From positions 20,545,258 to 20,609,257 of the forward strand of contig CM052354.1 in the NCBI GenBank assembly GCA_028551475.1: a DNA stretch of 64,000 nt, read 5' to 3'. Numbering within the stretch: position 1 is the stretch's first letter; every line of letters starts with the position of its first letter. This document shows, piece after piece, positions 59,774 to 64,000 of the stretch. Source of the stretch: Casuarina equisetifolia (lineage: Eukaryota > Streptophyta > Magnoliopsida > Fagales > Casuarinaceae). The notes below the pieces were generated by a model that was given only the letters and a program-made list of their open reading frames with translations, was not told where the DNA came from and ran no database searches. The position numbers were made by a program, and so were the translations under genes.

Positions 59774-62700
59774 ATGGCGTCCCAGAGCAGCCTGATAGCT
59801 TCTTCACCTTCTTCGGCTCGTCGATGGACATACGATGCTTTCCTTAGTTTTTGTGGGAGGGACACTCGCATGGGTTTTGCAGACCATCTATACACTGGTC
59901 TGGTTGAGAAAGGTCTAATCGTTTTTCGAGACAACGAAAAGCTGGAGCAAGGAGAAAAAATATCTGAAAGTCTTCTAGGGGCAATTCAACAGTCTAAATA
60001 TGCTATTGTTATAATATCTGAGCATTATGCCTTCTCTAAATGGTGTTTGAATGAATTATCTGAGATCGTTGAATGCAAGAAAAATGGGCGGCTGATAATT
60101 TTGCCAGTATTTTATCATGTGGATCCCTCTGATATGCGAAATCAGAAGGGGATTTTTGCAGAAGCTTTTACTAATCACACAAAAGCCAATGAGAACGACA
60201 AAATGCTATGGAGTACTGCTATGGAAGAAATAGGACATCTTGCTGGATGGCATATACATGACAGGTATCATTTTTTTTAAAAAAAATTTGTTACATTAAA
60301 TTTGCCCACTCTCTTATAGACTAATGTTACAAATTTATTTATTTCCTAGTGAGGTGGAATAAGAGCATTTTTGAATTTGTTTTAAACTTAAGTTGTTATC
60401 TATTTACAGGCCTGAAGCAATTGTTGTTAAAGAAATTTGTAAAAAGATTCTCGACGAAATGAAGTGTGATTTACCAAATATGTTTTTGAATCTCTATGGA
60501 ATAGAAAACAATGTGAAGGAATTGATGTCTTTGCTTTGTCTAAGGGATGATGATGTTCGTTTCATTGGAATTTGTGGGATGGGAGGAATTGGTAAAACAA
60601 CTTTGACAAATGTTATTTATAATGAAATTTCTTTTAAGTTTGAAGATAGTTGTTTTATTAATAATGTTAGAGAAAGGTCTGGGAATCTACTTAGTTTACA
60701 GAACGAAATCCTTTTACAAATCTTCAAGAATGAATACATTAAAACATGGAGTAGTCTCCAAGTAAAAGCTGCACTGGCAAAGAGACTACAAAATAAGAAA
60801 GTTTTGGTCGTTCTTGATGATGTAGATGGAGAAAACCAACTACAAGAATTGGTAGGAATTGATTGGTTTGGTTTAGGGAGTAGGATTCTCATAACAAGTA
60901 GAGATCGTGGCTTACTAGATAAATATAAGAAGGAGGTTTTTGAAGTTCTAAGCAAAGATAGTCGGCTATTGAACAAATATGTTGAGATTTATGAGATTAA
61001 GGAGATGAATTTCAATGATGCTTTGCAACTTTTTAGTTGGGAAGCTTTTCGAAAACCTTATCCAGAAGAAAATTATATGGAAATATCAAAGGAAATTGTG
61101 AGATATGCCCAATCTCTTCCTTTGGCTCTTAAAGTTTTTGGTTCTTTTTTATTTGGTAATACAATGGCTGCATGGAAAAGTGCTCGAGATCGATTAAAAA
61201 AGGAGTCTGTTACTGAAGTTTTGGATAAACTTCAAATAAGTTTTGATGGATTGGAAGAATGTCAAAAAAGATTATTTTTAGATATTGCATGTTTTTTCAA
61301 GGGAAAATCTATAGAAGAGGGATCTTCTAAATTAAAAGCTCTTGGTCACTTTTTAGATATTGATATTCCAATTCTTGAGCGCAAATCTCTTATAAATATT
61401 TCAAGAGATCAAAGATTTGAAATGCATGATTTATTACAAGAAATGGCTCACCGAATAGTTCGTCATGAATTCCCAAATGATCCTGGTAGATGGAGCAGAT
61501 TGTGGAGATGGGAAGATATTCTTTATGTGTTACAAAATGATACTGTAAGTATAAATATAAACACTTGGTGGTGAATTTGATAGTAATTCTTTTTGGTATT
61601 TGTTAAAAATTTATGGTCTACTAATTTTGCTTTTCTTGATTTTTAGGGCACTGACGCTGTTGAAAGCATTGTCGTTAAAACTTCTTACAAAGCTATTGAC
61701 ACAAAAGTAAATGTTGAAGCCCTTTCAAAGATGAAAAAGTTGAAAATGCTTGTAATTACTGATTATCATTTCCTTGGCTCCATTGGAGTGAAATGGATTG
61801 GAAATCCTTCAAAGCTCATATTAAGCAATGATTTATGTGTTTTGGAATGGGAGAGATGTCCTTTGGAATTCTTGCCAATCAATTTTGAGCCAAAAAATCT
61901 TGTTATGCTCAAAATGATTAACAGTTGCATTAAACGATTATGGGATGCAAATAAGGTAAGATTTTAGCTAATGCAAACTCTTTGTTCTTCTTATTTTCTT
62001 TACTCTTCTTATTTTATTAATAATTTATTATTTTATAACAGAGATTTAACAAATTAAGGTGCATTGTTGTTCGAGGATCACGTAATTTGCTTGAGATGCC
62101 AGATTTCAAGACAGTTCCAAACCTTGAGCGTTTTGATGGCAGTGACACTCTTATAAGACGATTACCATCGTCCACTGTGCAAATGACAGAACTCCATAGT
62201 TTACGTATAGGCGGTAGATATCCTGTTACTATTTCTCCCCCCATTTCGTTTTCCTGTTTAACGTCTTTAAAATCTCTAGATTTGAGGGCTTGCAATTTGG
62301 TTGACGGAGTACTGCCTGATGATTTGGTTTCATTATCCTCACTTGAGAAGTTGATTCTACATCAAAACAATTTTACCAAAATATCAGTTGACATCTCTCG
62401 ACTTTCCAACCTGTGGTATCTTGGGTTGCTAAATTGTCCTGAGCTTCGAGAATTGCCACCAAAGCTACCATTGAGCCTTCATGTAATTAATGTACATCTT
62501 TCGTCCTCGCTGGTTTCATTTTATGACCCAATGAACTTATTGCCTTCAAGTGAAAAGTGGGTGGGTGGTGGTTTATGTCTTGATGCCTATTATTTTGGTT
62601 ATAACGGCAAATATAGCAGGACCCTACATTTGATTCAAAATTCGGTGAGTTTCTTATCCCCTTTTTAAAGTACTTGTGCCATGTTACTGAAATAAACACT

Positions 62701-63422
62701 ATTCATTCGTGTCTCTTCTTGTTTTTCAGTCCAATTATTTGCTTGGCGGCTCGACTCGAGAGAGTTTTAAAGGGGCAGCAGCGTGGGGCCCTACACTGGT
62801 ATCTGAAATCCCAATGTGGTTTAACCAGAGAAGTACCAATTTAGTTGGCGCCCCTGGAACCAGAACCATTCAATGTCGTATAGATTTGAAGTTGGATGAT
62901 TTCATTAGTGATACAAGTGTGTCAACTTCACACTTTCAATTACGTACAGATGGGCCAGTGATTGAAGATTGGGGATATGCTCTGTTTATTGTTTATGAAG
63001 CTCTCGATCCTAATGATTGTCAAAGAAGAAAAGAACAAAAGATTGGCGTAGATGAGAATTCAAATTCTAGAATTATTCGGATGATTTTTTGCGAGTTCGA
63101 AGATAACGAATCTGGTAGAAGAGTTCCCTTAGTCTTTCGTGTCCCTGAAGTTTTTAATGGGCAACATGGAGTTTGGGTGTTTATGAATGGTCATTGCTTC
63201 TATGAATGTAAGCGTTATCATAAATTGTCCAAGTCATATTCAATTACCATAAGCGGTCTGAATGTGAAGGTAAAGGAACGTAGGGGTCGTTTTTTCCGCA
63301 AGAATGATTATTTAGAGTATTACGAAATTCTTAGAAGCATTTCTCCGCTTGGTATGGACTCAGAAAGTCTCAAGAATGCCTTCTTTCGCGATGACTTCAA
63401 GCTTGGCCTTTTTCGGGAGTGA
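59774..63422 (+). CDS. TIR-NBS-LRR (TNL) immune receptor with C-terminal post-LRR domain
   Basis: Five exons: 59774-60264, 60410-61544, 61647-61955, 62042-62644, 62730-63422; 3231 nt, 1076 residues. TNLs sense pathogen effectors; their TIR domain acts as an NADase. TIR spans about 18-163 with the catalytic Glu in SKWCLNEL (E94), but the usual SFRGEDTR reads SFCGRDTR (27-29). NB-ARC: P-loop GMGGIGKTT (220-228, K226), kinase 2 LVVLDDVD, RNBS-B GSRILITSRD, GLPL as SLPLALKVFGSF, RNBS-D RLFLDIACFF, and MHD intact (502-504). The LRR part is short (about 550-800; FLPINFEPKNLVMLKM, LTSLKSLDLRACNLVDG). Exon 5 encodes a 230-residue post-LRR domain (C-JID type) opening with a GAAAWGPTLVSEIPMWFNQR-like block. 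No stop or frameshift is seen. The effector recognised is unknown. Confidence 0.92.
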
Positions 63423-64000
63423 CTATGAACGATTTAGTCGCCGGTTTGAGCAGATGTTAATTGAAGAGAGAGCTTTCTAGCATAACCATTGCCCTCGTCT
63501 CTTCAGCTACACGGTTCTTTCTTCTCCAGTTTCTGTTTCTGTTGCAACTTGTATCAGTGAAGAGAGGAAAGAGGAAAAATAGGGCGGAAGGGGCGAAAGA
63601 GGAAGAGGAAGGTGGATTGAATTGATTAGAATTATATTGATAGAGCTGATCACACGTATGAAAGGACCTGACCTGCAGGAGAATAAGCACAGTTGTGGAC
63701 TGGACTCAACACAGAGGGGAAGAAGATCTTGAAGATTTTAACCAAGTCTCAGAACTAAACTAGGGCCATTGGAGGACAAGAACAGGGAACGTCTCCTTTG
63801 CTGCCTAAAGGCCAACGCCATGAAGAAGTAGAGGATATGGGTAAGAAAAACTATGGAGGACCATTCTACTGATTTGATGAATAAACTAGATGAGGTATTT
63901 TAGACTTTTTGGATTTTTATTTTTATGTGCAATTGAGTTCTGCATGATGCTGGACTTTGTTCTATGTTTTACCTGTTTAGAAGTTTGTGGTGACTAAGTA
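63423..64000. other. 3' flank of the TNL gene
   Basis: Purine-rich sequence (63560-63610) followed by AT-rich sequence to the window end. It may include TNL 3' UTR or the start of another gene, but nothing can be supported. Confidence 0.4.

Noticed and set aside
63457..63690. 77-residue minus-strand frame after the TNL
   Set aside because: It is the complement of a purine-rich 3' flank and has no similarity to known proteins.

Overview
The window is nuclear DNA from a eudicot plant. Genes carry GT/AG introns, intergenic DNA is AT-rich, and one gene has the TIR-NBS-LRR architecture typical of dicots. Several products are chloroplast or organelle proteins made in the nucleus. Exon joins below were chosen by eye so that splice sites, reading phase and family similarity agree; no transcript data were used.

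Layout. At the left edge is the last exon of a YSL-type metal transporter (+), then chloroplastic lipocalin LCNP (+), then the LHCP-translocation ankyrin protein LTD/GDC1 (-). Next come two small uncharacterised genes that face each other tail to tail with overlapping stop codons. They share two motifs and look like paralogues. From 13.3 to 22.8 kb lies an old, reverse-oriented Ty1/copia LTR retrotransposon with 204-bp LTRs. Its interior is broken by stops, by a local duplication in the RT region, by a ~1-kb tandem triplication, and by an unrelated inserted tandem array.

The centre holds a SPIRAL2-like/TORTIFOLIA1-family microtubule protein (+) and a 12-exon plant organellar DNA polymerase (POP, -). 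The order LTD, SP2L, POP resembles, from memory, the Arabidopsis At1g50900/At1g50890/At1g50840 neighbourhood, so this looks like conserved microsynteny stretched by the retrotransposon.

Right of this come a 125-bp tandem repeat built around a perfect 42-bp palindrome, a PBL-type receptor-like cytoplasmic kinase (-), a 3.4-kb stretch with no convincing protein gene but with a TATA/telo-box promoter and snoRNA-like motifs, a Pollen Ole e 1-domain secreted protein (+), a folate-biopterin transporter (+), the ESCRT-II subunit VPS22/SNF8 (+), and a complete TIR-NBS-LRR gene with a C-terminal post-LRR domain (+).

The genes do not form one pathway. Three serve chloroplasts or organelle genomes (LCNP, LTD, POP) and two are immune-type (PBL kinase, TNL). 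The least explained items are the convergent small-gene pair, the palindromic 125-bp array, the array inserted in the copia element, and the possible non-coding RNA locus at 46-48 kb.
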